NCBI RefSeq assembly: GCF_002224675.1
Contig: NZ_NMPZ01000020.1
Coordinates: 1 to 64,000, forward strand
From: Segatella copri
GTDB taxonomy: Bacteria > Bacteroidota > Bacteroidia > Bacteroidales > Bacteroidaceae
DNA: 64,000 bases
Direction: 5' to 3'
The notes below the pieces were generated by a model. The model saw nothing but the letters and a program-made list of their open reading frames with translations. It was not told the origin of the DNA and ran no database searches. A program made the position numbers and the translations under genes. This document shows positions 53,814 through 62,596 of the stretch, in pieces (position 1 is the stretch's first letter; every line of letters starts with the position of its first letter).

Positions 53814-53903
53814 CGCCCTGAAAGGGCAGAAGCTCCTAGCCCAGGGCAACGCCCTGGGTAATAAAGGACGCAAACCTGTCGCCCTGAAAGGGCAAAAGCT
53901 TTA
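53814..53903. repeat. Palindromic intergenic repeat, copy C, between xseA and xseB
   Basis: CGCCCTGAAAGGGCAGAAGCT, then TAGCCCAGGGCAACGCCCTGGGTA, spacer, then CGCCCTGAAAGGGCAAAAGCTTT. Same order as copy A but without the last inverted arm. A degenerate CATGCCCTGAGGCA just upstream (53785) may be a decayed fourth module. Confidence 0.88.
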
Positions 53904-53954
53904 AAATATCCACTGTTAACTGTTAACTCTGTTAACTCCAAAAACAATAAAATT

Positions 53955-54149
53955 ATGGCAAAAGAAGAAATGAAATACGAGCAAGCTGTAAGAGAGCTTG
54001 AGCAGATTGTAGAAAGAATGGAGAATGATGAACTGGATATTGATCAGCTCTCCGAGCAGTTGAAGCGTGCCAAAACCTTGGTGAAGCTCTGCAAGGACAA
54101 ACTCACCAAGACCGATGAGGAAATCAAAAAGCTTCTCAGCGAGGATTGA
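53955..54149 (+). CDS. xseB: Exodeoxyribonuclease VII small subunit
   Basis: A 64-residue helical subunit: KYEQAVRELEQIVERMENDELDIDQL is the family signature, followed by a coiled-coil helix (LKRAKTLVKLCKDKL). It is 178 nt behind xseA with the repeat between. Confidence 0.94.
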   Translation: MAKEEMKYEQAVRELEQIVERMENDELDIDQLSEQLKRAKTLVKLCKDKLTKTDEEIKKLLSED

Positions 54150-54267
54150 TTCCGCTTCAAGTAACGGCGCAAGAACGAAAAAGTACCCATAAAATGGTAA
54201 AATAATGCCTCAAAACGGCAGAAATACGTAAAATAATAACGTTTCTACTAAATTTATCGCAAAATAG

Positions 54268-54298
54268 TTGCAGATTAATAGAATATTTTGTACTTTTG
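54268..54298 (+). promoter_or_regulatory. ilvE promoter
   Basis: TTG (54268-54270), 20 bp, -7 TACTTTTG (54291-54298); leader about 30 nt. Confidence 0.6.
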
Positions 54299-54337
54299 CA
54301 TTCAAAATATTAGTAGAACATTAAAAAATAAGATGTT

Positions 54338-55354
54338 ATGAAAGACTTAGATTGGTCTAATTTGTCATTTGGCTATCGCCAGACTGACTACAATGTTCGC
54401 TGTTACTATCGCGACGGCAAATGGGGCGAAATAGAAGTTTGCTCTGATGAGTATTTGAAATTGCACATGGCTGCAACCTGTCTCCACTATGGTCAGGAGG
54501 CATTCGAGGGCCTGAAGGCTTATCGTTGCCCAGACGGCAAGGTGCGCGTGTTCCGTATGGACGAGAATGCTGCCCGCCTGCAGAGCACATGCCGTGGTAT
54601 CCTGATGCCAGAGGTGCCAACAGAGTTGTTCGAGGAGATGGTGAAGAAGGTGGTTCGCCTCAACCAGGAGTGGATTCCTACCTACGAGAGTGGTGCTACG
54701 CTCTATATCCGTCCTTTGCTCATCGGTACAAGTCCTCAGGTGGGTGTGCATCCTTCTAAGGAGTATTGCTTCCTCATCTTCGTAACCCCAGTGGGTCCAT
54801 ACTTCAAGGGTGGATTCTCTACCAACCCATACGTCATCATTCGTGATTTCGACCGCTCTGCTCCTCTCGGAACAGGTATCTATAAGGTAGGTGGTAACTA
54901 TGCTGCTTCCCTCAGAGCCAACAATATCGCTCACGAGAAGGGTTATGCATGCGAGTTCTATCTCGATGCCAAGGAGAAGAAATACATGGATGAGTGTGGT
55001 GCTGCCAACTTCTTCGGTATCAAGAACAATACATACGTTACTCCTAAGAGTACATCCATCCTCCCATCTATCACCAACAAGAGCTTGATGCAGTTGGCTG
55101 AGGATCTCGGTATGAAGGTAGAGCGCCGTCAGATTCCTGAGGATGAGTTGGATACATTCGAGGAGGCTGGTGCTTGCGGTACTGCTGCCGTTATCAGCCC
55201 TATCAGCTACATTGATGACCTGGATACAGGCAAGCGCTACAACTTCGGCGAGAAGCCAGGTCCTGTCTCTAAGCATCTGTATGATACCCTCCGTGGCATT
55301 CAGTATGGTACTGTAGAGGACAAGCACGGTTGGACAACCGTAGTTATTGAGTAA
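54338..55354 (+). CDS. ilvE: Branched-chain amino acid aminotransferase
   Basis: PLP enzyme for the last step of Val, Leu and Ile synthesis. It has 338 residues, the class IV eukaryote-like branch common in Bacteroidota. HYGQEAFEGLKAYRCPDGKV (about 52-70), YKVGGNYAASLRANNIAHEKG (about 182-202) with the PLP Lys in the first stretch region typical of this class, and DECGAANFFGIK (about 223-234). A terminator hairpin follows at 55384. Confidence 0.95.
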   Translation: MKDLDWSNLSFGYRQTDYNVRCYYRDGKWGEIEVCSDEYLKLHMAATCLHYGQEAFEGLKAYRCPDGKVRVFRMDENAARLQSTCRGILMPEVPTELFEEMVKKVVRLNQEWIPTYESGATLYIRPLLIGTSPQVGVHPSKEYCFLIFVTPVGPYFKGGFSTNPYVIIRDFDRSAPLGTGIYKVGGNYAASLRANNIAHEKGYACEFYLDAKEKKYMDECGAANFFGIKNNTYVTPKSTSILPSITNKSLMQLAEDLGMKVERRQIPEDELDTFEEAGACGTAAVISPISYIDDLDTGKRYNFGEKPGPVSKHLYDTLRGIQYGTVEDKHGWTTVVIE

Positions 55355-55383
55355 AAACCAATAAGAGATAATATTAAGTTCAG

Positions 55384-55424
55384 AGCACTTTGAGGAGTTT
55401 TCGCTTCTTGGAGTGCTTTTTTTT
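55384..55424 (+). terminator. ilvE terminator
   Basis: AGCACT (55384-55389) pairs with AGTGCT (55412-55417), with partial pairing between, followed by a T run (55417-55424). Confidence 0.8.
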
Positions 55425-55453
55425 ATATGCTTCTTTAACACTTTCCGGGCTTC

Positions 55454-55510
55454 ATAGATGGCAAGGATCGGTCATCTATTAAGCCTCCTGCTTGCCATCT
55501 ATTAAGCCTC
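55454..55510. repeat. Inverted and direct repeats between ilvE and the GH115-like gene
   Basis: ATAGATGGCAAG (55454-55465) and CTTGCCATCTAT (55491-55502) are a perfect 12-bp inverted repeat; CATCTATTAAGCCTC occurs at 55473 and 55496. TTTCGTGTC is repeated just after. It may be the 3' hairpin of either convergent gene. Confidence 0.75.
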
Positions 55511-55554
55511 TTTCGTGTCACTTTCGTGTCGCTTGTTTATCCTTGTATTTCCCT

Positions 55555-57681
55555 TTATCTCGTAACCGGGAATACGTAGTATTCTCTATCTACATCGAAA
55601 TCAAGCACCCACTGGTCAACGATGATATTGTCATCCAGCGCCTTGATTTCTACTGTATGGTAGCCGTCGAGCAGGGTTACGTAGAAGCTCTTGAGCGCCT
55701 GTCCGCGCCAATGGTTCATCTTCCATTCCTTGGAGTTGTAATCCTCCTTCATCTGGCAGATTACCGGCTCTGCGCCGTCAATGCTTACGCTTACCCGCAT
55801 ATTCTTCTCGTATGGCAGATAGCTCGGGATGGTGGCGAGGGTGAATCTCGCATCTCCTATGCTGCTGCTTACGAATCTGTATCTCAGGATGGCTCCCTTT
55901 GGCAGCTTCACGGCGTTGCTGCTATGACCCAGCAGCGGTTTCAGCTGGATCTTCTCCGCAGTTCCATCTTTGGCAGCAGGTGCCTGGAAGGCATTCGTCC
56001 AGTCGTATGCATTCTTGGCGGTGATGTTCTTGGTGAATGTCACCAGCGGCTGGAGATCTTGATTTCTGTCGAAGGCATCCTGCATCAGAAGCTTGATATC
56101 CTTGGCAGGTAGGGTGCCCGGCAACTGCGGAGCCTGCATTTCTGCCCCATCTGTAGCGATGATGCTGCTCCATTTGCCCTTGCCCAGCTTCAGATAGTAG
56201 GCGTTGAGCTGCTTCAGGGTGTTGAAGGCATTGAGGCTCACGGCAGCCGAAGCCTTGGCTTCATCATCATTCGGGAACAGTCCCGGACGGGCGATGTCTC
56301 TGGCTTCCTGTGCCTCCAGCTCCTTTTCGGCGATGAGGGCAGCAGAGAAGATAGGATATTTCACGATTTCGAAGAAACCGTCTCGCTGATCGGCAGGAAG
56401 GGTTCTTTCCAGATTGGCAGTCTTGGTCTTCAGCAGGTCGTAGGCGTAGAGATAGCGCTCCAGTTCATTGCCGAATTCGCCCGAATGGAACTCTGTATCG
56501 CCGTATGGCATTGCCATGAAGGCTGGCTGTCGGATGCTGGTCAGGCGATAGTATTCCTCCATCAGAGGCTTGATTTTCTTGGCTGCCACGTTGCCGAAGA
56601 GACTGCCGAGCCAGTTCTGCAGGTAGCTGCTGATGCCTCCCTGCAGCGCCTCGCCGTTCCAGGCAAGGTCTGAAATCATGGCAAGCTGCAGCGAAACCAT
56701 CTTCGGATTGGTTACGTTGGCAATCCATGCGCAGTCTTCATCATGATGCATCTCCGAGCGATGGGATTTCTCCCGGTGCTCCGACTTGGTTTCCAGATAA
56801 TCTCTGTTGTTGAGCATTTCGAGCACCAGGGCAGGGGAAACATTCTCCAGCTGCATCTGGTTGCCGGCACAGATCATCTTCACGTTCTCCAGGGTCTTCT
56901 TATGCTTTTTCTTGTGTTTCTTGCCGGTGATTTCCGTCACCTTGTAGTTTTCGGCAATGCAGATGTCGAAGCTATCCACCACCGCCTTGTTGTAGGCAGC
57001 CTCGTGCTTGCCGTCCACCTGCCAGAGGGTGTTGGCTCTCAGTCGCAGCATCAGTCGCGCCAGCTGACTGTAGTTCTTCTGATTCATCCACTTGCTTCCG
57101 TTCAGGGCAAGACCTCTGAATTCGATTCTCGGGATTTCTATCTTCTCCGTTCCCACCTGGGTAGAGAGATTCTGGCGTGGCTGCGGCTTCAGGTCGTTCC
57201 ATCCTGCCATAGGCGAAACGCCAGCCATGCGCGAGAGTTCCATGATAGCGTAGGCAGTGCCTCGGGCGTCGCTTCCTATCACGATGATCTTACCCTTTCG
57301 GGTTCCGATGTAGAAAGCATCCTTGGCTGTGATGAACTTGTGGAGAGGAGCGCCGAGCTTTTCTACGGCAGAAAACTCCTTGTTGGTGAGTTGGTTGAGC
57401 TGGTAAATCTGGATGTTGGCACTGGCTTTCTCCTTCGCCTCGTTGCCGGTTACAGCCTTCATGTCGTTGGAAAACATTCTGAGGGCAATCTTCACCACAG
57501 GCGCAGTGGTGGCGTTGATAGAGTAGCTTACCTTGCCCGAAGCATCCGCCCAGTTGATGCTGGTAGCTGCAGTCACATTCTCTTTCTTCTTACTCTTGCT
57601 GAAGGTTTCAGCGCCTGCCTGCTGCACGTAAAAACAAGCCAGAGAAAGGGCGAAACCTACTATGATTTTCTTATAATTCAT
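55555..57681 (-). CDS. GH115-related secreted protein lacking the central catalytic segment
   Basis: A 708-residue protein with signal peptide 1-24. The N-terminal part (about 40-185) has the Rossmann-like domain before GH115 catalytic domains (AFYIGTRKGKIIVIGSDARGTAYAIMELSRMAGVSP); IEFRGLALNG (about 184-193) and LARLMLRLRANTLW (about 206-219) match the start of the GH115 barrel. Then only about 95 residues, with a Lys/His-rich stretch (KKHKKKHKK), precede CAWIANVTNPKMVSLQLAMISDLAWNG (about 313-339), which matches the late barrel. Typical alpha-glucuronidases have about 150 more residues there, including the DDNWG-type site. The C-terminal beta domain (about 570-708) is present. It is in frame, so likely expressed; enzyme activity is doubtful. 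Confidence 0.78.
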   Translation of the reverse strand: MNYKKIIVGFALSLACFYVQQAGAETFSKSKKKENVTAATSINWADASGKVSYSINATTAPVVKIALRMFSNDMKAVTGNEAKEKASANIQIYQLNQLTNKEFSAVEKLGAPLHKFITAKDAFYIGTRKGKIIVIGSDARGTAYAIMELSRMAGVSPMAGWNDLKPQPRQNLSTQVGTEKIEIPRIEFRGLALNGSKWMNQKNYSQLARLMLRLRANTLWQVDGKHEAAYNKAVVDSFDICIAENYKVTEITGKKHKKKHKKTLENVKMICAGNQMQLENVSPALVLEMLNNRDYLETKSEHREKSHRSEMHHDEDCAWIANVTNPKMVSLQLAMISDLAWNGEALQGGISSYLQNWLGSLFGNVAAKKIKPLMEEYYRLTSIRQPAFMAMPYGDTEFHSGEFGNELERYLYAYDLLKTKTANLERTLPADQRDGFFEIVKYPIFSAALIAEKELEAQEARDIARPGLFPNDDEAKASAAVSLNAFNTLKQLNAYYLKLGKGKWSSIIATDGAEMQAPQLPGTLPAKDIKLLMQDAFDRNQDLQPLVTFTKNITAKNAYDWTNAFQAPAAKDGTAEKIQLKPLLGHSSNAVKLPKGAILRYRFVSSSIGDARFTLATIPSYLPYEKNMRVSVSIDGAEPVICQMKEDYNSKEWKMNHWRGQALKSFYVTLLDGYHTVEIKALDDNIIVDQWVLDFDVDREYYVFPVTR

Positions 57682-57806
57682 TTTTATTCAGTTTTGTCGT
57701 TTTGAAGGTGGAGGGGGAATCCGAAGTTCCTGATGTCGCTTCATCATCTTCTCCAATCTGCAAAGATACATAAAAGTGTTTAATAACTGAAATTATTTAG
57801 TTTTTA

Positions 57807-57838
57807 TTTGCTTATTACATTATTTATTGTTACTTTTG
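57807..57838 (+). promoter_or_regulatory. mrp promoter
   Basis: -33 TTTG (57807-57810), exactly 20 bp, -7 TACTTTTG (57831-57838). It sets the start of mrp at 57859 and rules out an in-frame codon at 57808. Confidence 0.75.
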
Positions 57839-57858
57839 CACCATACAAAAAAATAATT

Positions 57859-58956
57859 ATGACATTATATCCAAAATTAATTGAAGAGGCTCTTGCTACC
57901 GTCATCTATCCTGGTACCAAGAAGAACCTTATAGAGAGTGAGATGCTGGCAGATACGCCTAGCATCAATGGTATGAAGGTGAAGGTGGTTCTGCTCTTCC
58001 CTAGAGATACCGATCCCTTCCTGAAGAGTACGGTGAAGGCAGCTGAAGCTGCCATCCATTATCATATCTCCAAGGAGGTAGAGGTGGAGATCGTTACTGA
58101 GTTCAAGTCGGCTCCTCGTCCTGAAGTAGTAAAAATGCTTCCTCAGGTGAAGAACGTCATCGCTGTAAGCTCGGGTAAGGGTGGAGTAGGTAAGAGTACG
58201 GTTTCTGCCAATCTCGCCATTGCACTTGCCAAGTTGGGTTACAAGGTGGGTTTGCTCGATACCGATATCTTCGGTCCTTCCATGCCTAAGATGTTCGGTG
58301 TAGAGGAAGAACGTCCTTATTCAGTTCACAAGGATGGCAGAGATCTCATCGAACCTGTAGAGAAATATGGCGTGAAGCTCCTGAGTATCGGTTTCTTCGT
58401 AAGTCCTACCACGGCTACCTTGTGGCGTGGCGGTATGGCTTGCTCTGCCCTGAAACAGCTGATTGCCGATGCTGACTGGGGTGAGTTGGATTACTTCATC
58501 CTTGATACTCCTCCTGGCACCAGTGACATTCATCTTACCCTGCTCCAGACACTCGCCATCACGGGTGCGGTGATCGTAAGTACTCCTCAGCAGGTGGCGC
58601 TTGCCGATGCAAGAAAGGGTATTGACATGTATCAGAATGATAAAGTGAATGTACCTATCCTCGGTCTTATCGAGAACATGGCTTACTTTACTCCTGCCGA
58701 GTTGCCGGAGAACAAGTATTATATCTTCGGTAAGGAGGGTTGCAAGAATCTCGCCAAGGAGATGAATGTGCCATTGCTCGCCCAGATTCCTATCGTTCAG
58801 AGCATCTGCGAGGGTGGTGATGATGGTGCGCCTGCTGCTACCAAGGTTGATTCTATTACCGGTCAGGCTTTCCTGAGCCTCGCCCAGAGCATCGTGACGG
58901 TAGTGAACCGCAGAAATGCGGAGAAGGCTCCAACCAAGATTGTCAGTACGCACTAA
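57859..58956 (+). CDS. Mrp/NBP35-family P-loop ATPase, Fe-S carrier
   Basis: Iron-sulfur cluster carrier of the ApbC/Mrp group. It has 365 residues from ATG 57859. DUF59 (MIP18-like) domain about 1-85, P-loop VSSGKGGVGKSTVSANLA (about 101-118), YFILDTPPGTSDIHL (about 213-227). The CPxC pair of many family members is absent; the place reads MAYFTPAELPENKYYIFG, a form I believe is common in Bacteroidota. It ends in a strong terminator at 58984. Confidence 0.93.
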   Translation: MTLYPKLIEEALATVIYPGTKKNLIESEMLADTPSINGMKVKVVLLFPRDTDPFLKSTVKAAEAAIHYHISKEVEVEIVTEFKSAPRPEVVKMLPQVKNVIAVSSGKGGVGKSTVSANLAIALAKLGYKVGLLDTDIFGPSMPKMFGVEEERPYSVHKDGRDLIEPVEKYGVKLLSIGFFVSPTTATLWRGGMACSALKQLIADADWGELDYFILDTPPGTSDIHLTLLQTLAITGAVIVSTPQQVALADARKGIDMYQNDKVNVPILGLIENMAYFTPAELPENKYYIFGKEGCKNLAKEMNVPLLAQIPIVQSICEGGDDGAPAATKVDSITGQAFLSLAQSIVTVVNRRNAEKAPTKIVSTH

Positions 58957-58983
58957 TAAATAACCTATTCGATAAGGTTATAA

Positions 58984-59029
58984 AATAAAAAAGCTAGGAT
59001 TGCCCGCAAGCAGTCCTAGCTTTATTTTT
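58984..59029. terminator. Terminator after mrp
   Basis: AAAGCTAGGA and TCCTAGCTTT pair, with A run before and T run after, so it may serve both sides. Next to it, 59038-59064 holds repeated GTTAACA units. Confidence 0.85.
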
Positions 59030-59126
59030 ATCTCAGGGGTTAACAGGTTAACAGTTAACAGCTGTTTTTTGTATGGTCAATCCCTGATTCTTGAATTCTA
59101 GCTATTGATTCTTTAGCCACCAGAAG

Positions 59127-60395
59127 CTATTGATTCTTTGTCTCCAGAAGCTCATCTGCCTCATCCTCTTCTTCTGCAACTTCGGCTGTAAGATTGGCCT
59201 TGAGTCTTGCTGAGCGCAACTGCTGCCTGAAAACCAGGCAGGTAGCGAGGAAATATACGCCCGTCTGTATCCAGAGCGCTCTGAACTCCGGCAGAATATC
59301 GGCAAGAGATGCACCCATGCTGCTGATTCTCAGGAATCCTCTGATACCGAAGGTAGATGGGAATACCCAGGCAAATCCCTGCCAGAAGGCTGGAATATTG
59401 CTCTGTGGCCACGAAATACCCGTCATGAAGAGCAATGGCACAGAGGTGAAAACCACCAGAAGCATTACATTCTCACGGTATCTTACCAGGCACGATAGCA
59501 TCAATCCGAAGAAAACACACGACAGAATATAAGGTAGGAGGAAACCCAGAATGGTGGTCCAGGTTACTATGCTGACAAATCCGAAAAGTTTCGGAACCAC
59601 CAGCGTCAGGTACATTCCCATCACGGCGTAAACCATGAAATAAACCATCGACTTGCCGAATACAATTCGGAAAATGCCGCCATAATGCTCGCTTACCGGT
59701 ATCAGTTCGCGGTTTCTGTTCAGCTCTCTCGATGTTCCTGCTGCCATTCCGATGCCCAGCAGCATGGTTTGCTGCAGAATGAGTACCAGTACACCCGGAA
59801 GAATCGCATTACCATATCCTCCGGTGGTATTGAAAATCGGAACTTCATCGAATTCCAGCGGATGGGCGGTTATTTCATCATCCCGATCCGTGAATCCTCC
59901 TCCCTTGGAAATCTGAATTCCCGAGTTGATCTGGCTTGCCACACCCTGCGCAGTCTGGAAAATCGCCTTATAGGTCAGCATCAGACTCATATCGCAATAT
60001 ACGCCCACATGCGCCTGTTCACCACGATTCAGCTTGGTGTCGAAATCGGCTGGAATATAGACGATTCCATGCACAGCCTGCCTTTGCACCAGCTGCTTTG
60101 CCTCGTCGAGACTGTTGCAGTAATAGGTGGCCTTGACATCCGGAGAAGCATCGTAATCGCGGATAAACTCGCGGGAAGTATGGCTGTGGCTCAGGTCAAC
60201 AATCGCCGTATCCACCTCTCTCACCACCTCGTTGTTGTAAATCCACGAGTAGAGCAGCGGATAGCCCAGCGGTACCAGGATGCAGAAGATGAGCACACCC
60301 TCATCGCGGAACACATTGCGCATCTCCGTCTTCCAGATGAAGCACATATCCCAGATTCCATTGATGATCTTATATAATAAACTACTTTTCTTCAT
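59127..60395 (-). CDS. ABC-2 type transporter permease, distal
   Basis: A 422-residue membrane protein with one N-terminal TM (about 35-52), a large extracytoplasmic domain (TAIVDLSHSHTSREFIRDYDA, about 82-102) and five helices near the C-terminus (from about 205). This is the ABC2_membrane_3 shape of exporters such as YhiI/YbhF-like systems. Its start overlaps the stop of the other permease by one base. A charged tail (EVAEEEDEADELLETKNQ) follows. No ATPase is in the visible operon. Confidence 0.9.
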   Translation of the reverse strand: MKKSSLLYKIINGIWDMCFIWKTEMRNVFRDEGVLIFCILVPLGYPLLYSWIYNNEVVREVDTAIVDLSHSHTSREFIRDYDASPDVKATYYCNSLDEAKQLVQRQAVHGIVYIPADFDTKLNRGEQAHVGVYCDMSLMLTYKAIFQTAQGVASQINSGIQISKGGGFTDRDDEITAHPLEFDEVPIFNTTGGYGNAILPGVLVLILQQTMLLGIGMAAGTSRELNRNRELIPVSEHYGGIFRIVFGKSMVYFMVYAVMGMYLTLVVPKLFGFVSIVTWTTILGFLLPYILSCVFFGLMLSCLVRYRENVMLLVVFTSVPLLFMTGISWPQSNIPAFWQGFAWVFPSTFGIRGFLRISSMGASLADILPEFRALWIQTGVYFLATCLVFRQQLRSARLKANLTAEVAEEEDEADELLETKNQ

Positions 60396-61558
60396 TATGG
60401 TAGGTATTTATATACTAACATTGCCTTCTTGATATTCCAGACGGTGAGCATTGGCAGGGCACAGAAGAGTACCATCGCGCCCCAGTGGAGCACAGCATCG
60501 CTCATCGGGAACCCATTGAAGATGTTCATCTGGTAAATCATATAATAGTGACGCATAGGGAAGAGCTGTCCAATGGCCTGGATTGGCGAATCCATGGAGA
60601 AGAGTGGATAGGTGGCTCCGCAGATGGAGAAACTCACCACGCCCCAAAGCGAACAGATACTCATCGACATGCGCAGGGAAGGCATCAGTCCGAAGGCAAA
60701 GATACCGAAGCACTGGCAGGACAATACGCTCAGAATGCCCAGCAGTATGATGGGTGCTGCACCTCCCGGATGCGGGAATCCCAATACATAATAGATGTAG
60801 AACTCGAAGAGCAGGAAGATGCTCAGGAAGATGAGCGTCTGAGGCAACATCTTACCCGCGATGGCGAGATAAGGATTGTTGTTCGCCATTCGCATCCAGT
60901 CTCTGGCTCTGTTGAACTTCAGTTCCGTTCCGATGGAATAAGGGGTGATCAGGAAGATGAACAGCATGATGAGTCCCGGCACCATCACGCTCGACAGATA
61001 ATAGTTGTAGTTGGCGTAAGGGTTGCCTATCATGTGCAGATCCACGGCGATGGGCTGCAGGAAGGTCATGATTTCATCGTTCGTCTTTCCCAGTGCCGAC
61101 AGCTTCGCCATACCTGCTGCTGCTCCTCCCAGGGTGGAAATGGTCTTCAGATCGCGGAAGAGCAGGGAACCTGCTGCCAGCGAAACGCTGCTGTAGTAGA
61201 AGGAAATCTTCGGCTGGCGGGAAGCCATCAGTCCTGCCTCCGTTCCGTTAGGAATCACCAGGAAGGCATAGATTTCGTTCTTCTGGATAGCATGTCTTGC
61301 CTCGGCTATGTTTTCATAGTGAGCCACCACCTTGGTGGTCTGGAAAGCGTCGAGCTTGTGCACCAGCTGGCGGGAGGTATGAGAATTGTCCTGGTCAACG
61401 ATGCCCACAGGCATGTCGGTAGGCACACCTCCCTGCATCAGGGTAGTGAAGAAAATCACCACCACGATGGGGAAGATGACCATACAGAAGAGATAGATGG
61501 GATTCTTCCGCATGATACCGCACTCTCTACGGGCAATATGATATAATTTCTTGAACAT
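60395..61558 (-). CDS. ABC-2 type transporter permease, proximal
   Basis: A 387-residue paralogue of the distal permease: TM about 22-42, MPVGIVDQDNSHTSRQLVHKL near 50-70, C-terminal helices from about 190. The start ATG 61558 (MFKKLYHIARREC) is preferred over an in-frame TTG at 61570. The pair should form a heterodimeric channel. The shared NSHTSR/SHSHTSR string shows a duplication origin. It follows the HlyD gene by 14 nt. Confidence 0.9.
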   Translation of the reverse strand: MFKKLYHIARRECGIMRKNPIYLFCMVIFPIVVVIFFTTLMQGGVPTDMPVGIVDQDNSHTSRQLVHKLDAFQTTKVVAHYENIAEARHAIQKNEIYAFLVIPNGTEAGLMASRQPKISFYYSSVSLAAGSLLFRDLKTISTLGGAAAGMAKLSALGKTNDEIMTFLQPIAVDLHMIGNPYANYNYYLSSVMVPGLIMLFIFLITPYSIGTELKFNRARDWMRMANNNPYLAIAGKMLPQTLIFLSIFLLFEFYIYYVLGFPHPGGAAPIILLGILSVLSCQCFGIFAFGLMPSLRMSMSICSLWGVVSFSICGATYPLFSMDSPIQAIGQLFPMRHYYMIYQMNIFNGFPMSDAVLHWGAMVLFCALPMLTVWNIKKAMLVYKYLP

Positions 61559-61572
61559 TGAAAATCTCAAAG

Positions 61573-62556
61573 CTATTTAATGATGAGTGACATTCCCGGG
61601 CGCAATCCCTCGAGCTTGGTGATAGGACGGGCCTTCACCTCGAAAGTCTTGCGGTCGTAGTCGCCATTATCCTTAGTTGCCTTCCAGGTAGCATAGGAAC
61701 CCTGGTCTTTCAGGTAGTAAACCTTCATCTTGATTTCCTTGTTGAAGGCAGGAACGAAAGCGGTGAATTCATCGCCCTTGTTCAATCCATGGAGATGATC
61801 CTCGCGGACATTGAAGGTACCCCACATATCGCTCATGATAGAGATGCTCATGATAGGAGAACCGAGACCCACCAGCTCGCCTACCTTAGGATAGACATTG
61901 CTGACCTCGCCTTCGCACTGGGCCACCTGAACGGTCTCCTTCAAGAGATTCTTCACTACATCTACAGCGCTCTTGGAAGCCTGTGTGTTGTTGGCAGCCA
62001 TGCGCTTCTCCTGCTCGCGGGCACCATTCTTCGCCATCTCGTACTGGCTCTTGGCTGCTGCCACCTGAGCCTCTGTAGCCTTGTAGGCAGCAAATGCTTC
62101 GTCGCGCTTCTGACCGCTGATCACGCCGTCGTTATAGAGGTTCTGCATGCGGTCGTAAGTCTTCTTGGCAATGGTTGCAGCTGCTTCTGCCTGCTGAACC
62201 AGCTGGAAGGCACCCTGAATCTGCTCCTTGCGTGCACCGGCATCGGTAAGATCCTTCATGGCCTCTGCTGCGGCATTGGTTGCCTGGAGCATCTGCTCCT
62301 GCGATTTCATCTCCGGAACTTCGAGGATCGCGAGGGTGTCGCCCACGTGAACGTAATCGCCCTCCTTGACTCTCAGTTCTACGATGCGGCCTGGCAACTT
62401 GCAGGATACTCTGTATTCTGATACTTCTACCTCGCCATGGATAGTGTCGTCCTTCTGCTCAAGCGTGAAGAAGCCAATGATTCCCACGAGTATGACAACT
62501 GCCGTAAAACCGATAACGGCAAGCAGTATATTGTTATGCTGTGATTTCTTAGACAT
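61573..62556 (-). CDS. HlyD-family periplasmic adaptor
   Basis: A 327-residue membrane fusion protein. TM about 10-32 (LLAVIGFTAVVILVGIIGFFTL), a biotinyl-lipoyl-like half (VSEYRVSCKLPGRIVELRVKEGDYVHVGDTLAILE, about 44-78), an alpha hairpin (about 80-215, with AEAAATIAKKTYDRMQNLY), the second half motif (CEGEVSNVYPKVGELVGLGSPI), and a beta barrel with RPGMSLIIK at the end. It bridges the permeases and the TolC-like channel. Confidence 0.92.
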   Translation of the reverse strand: MSKKSQHNNILLAVIGFTAVVILVGIIGFFTLEQKDDTIHGEVEVSEYRVSCKLPGRIVELRVKEGDYVHVGDTLAILEVPEMKSQEQMLQATNAAAEAMKDLTDAGARKEQIQGAFQLVQQAEAAATIAKKTYDRMQNLYNDGVISGQKRDEAFAAYKATEAQVAAAKSQYEMAKNGAREQEKRMAANNTQASKSAVDVVKNLLKETVQVAQCEGEVSNVYPKVGELVGLGSPIMSISIMSDMWGTFNVREDHLHGLNKGDEFTAFVPAFNKEIKMKVYYLKDQGSYATWKATKDNGDYDRKTFEVKARPITKLEGLRPGMSLIIK

Positions 62557-62596
62557 GTTTTTATCTGAATTTGAATTTTGAAAAATGTTTCTTTTG

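Noticed and set aside
57808..57858. Longer start for mrp
   Set aside because: The stretch contains a near-perfect promoter (57807-57838).
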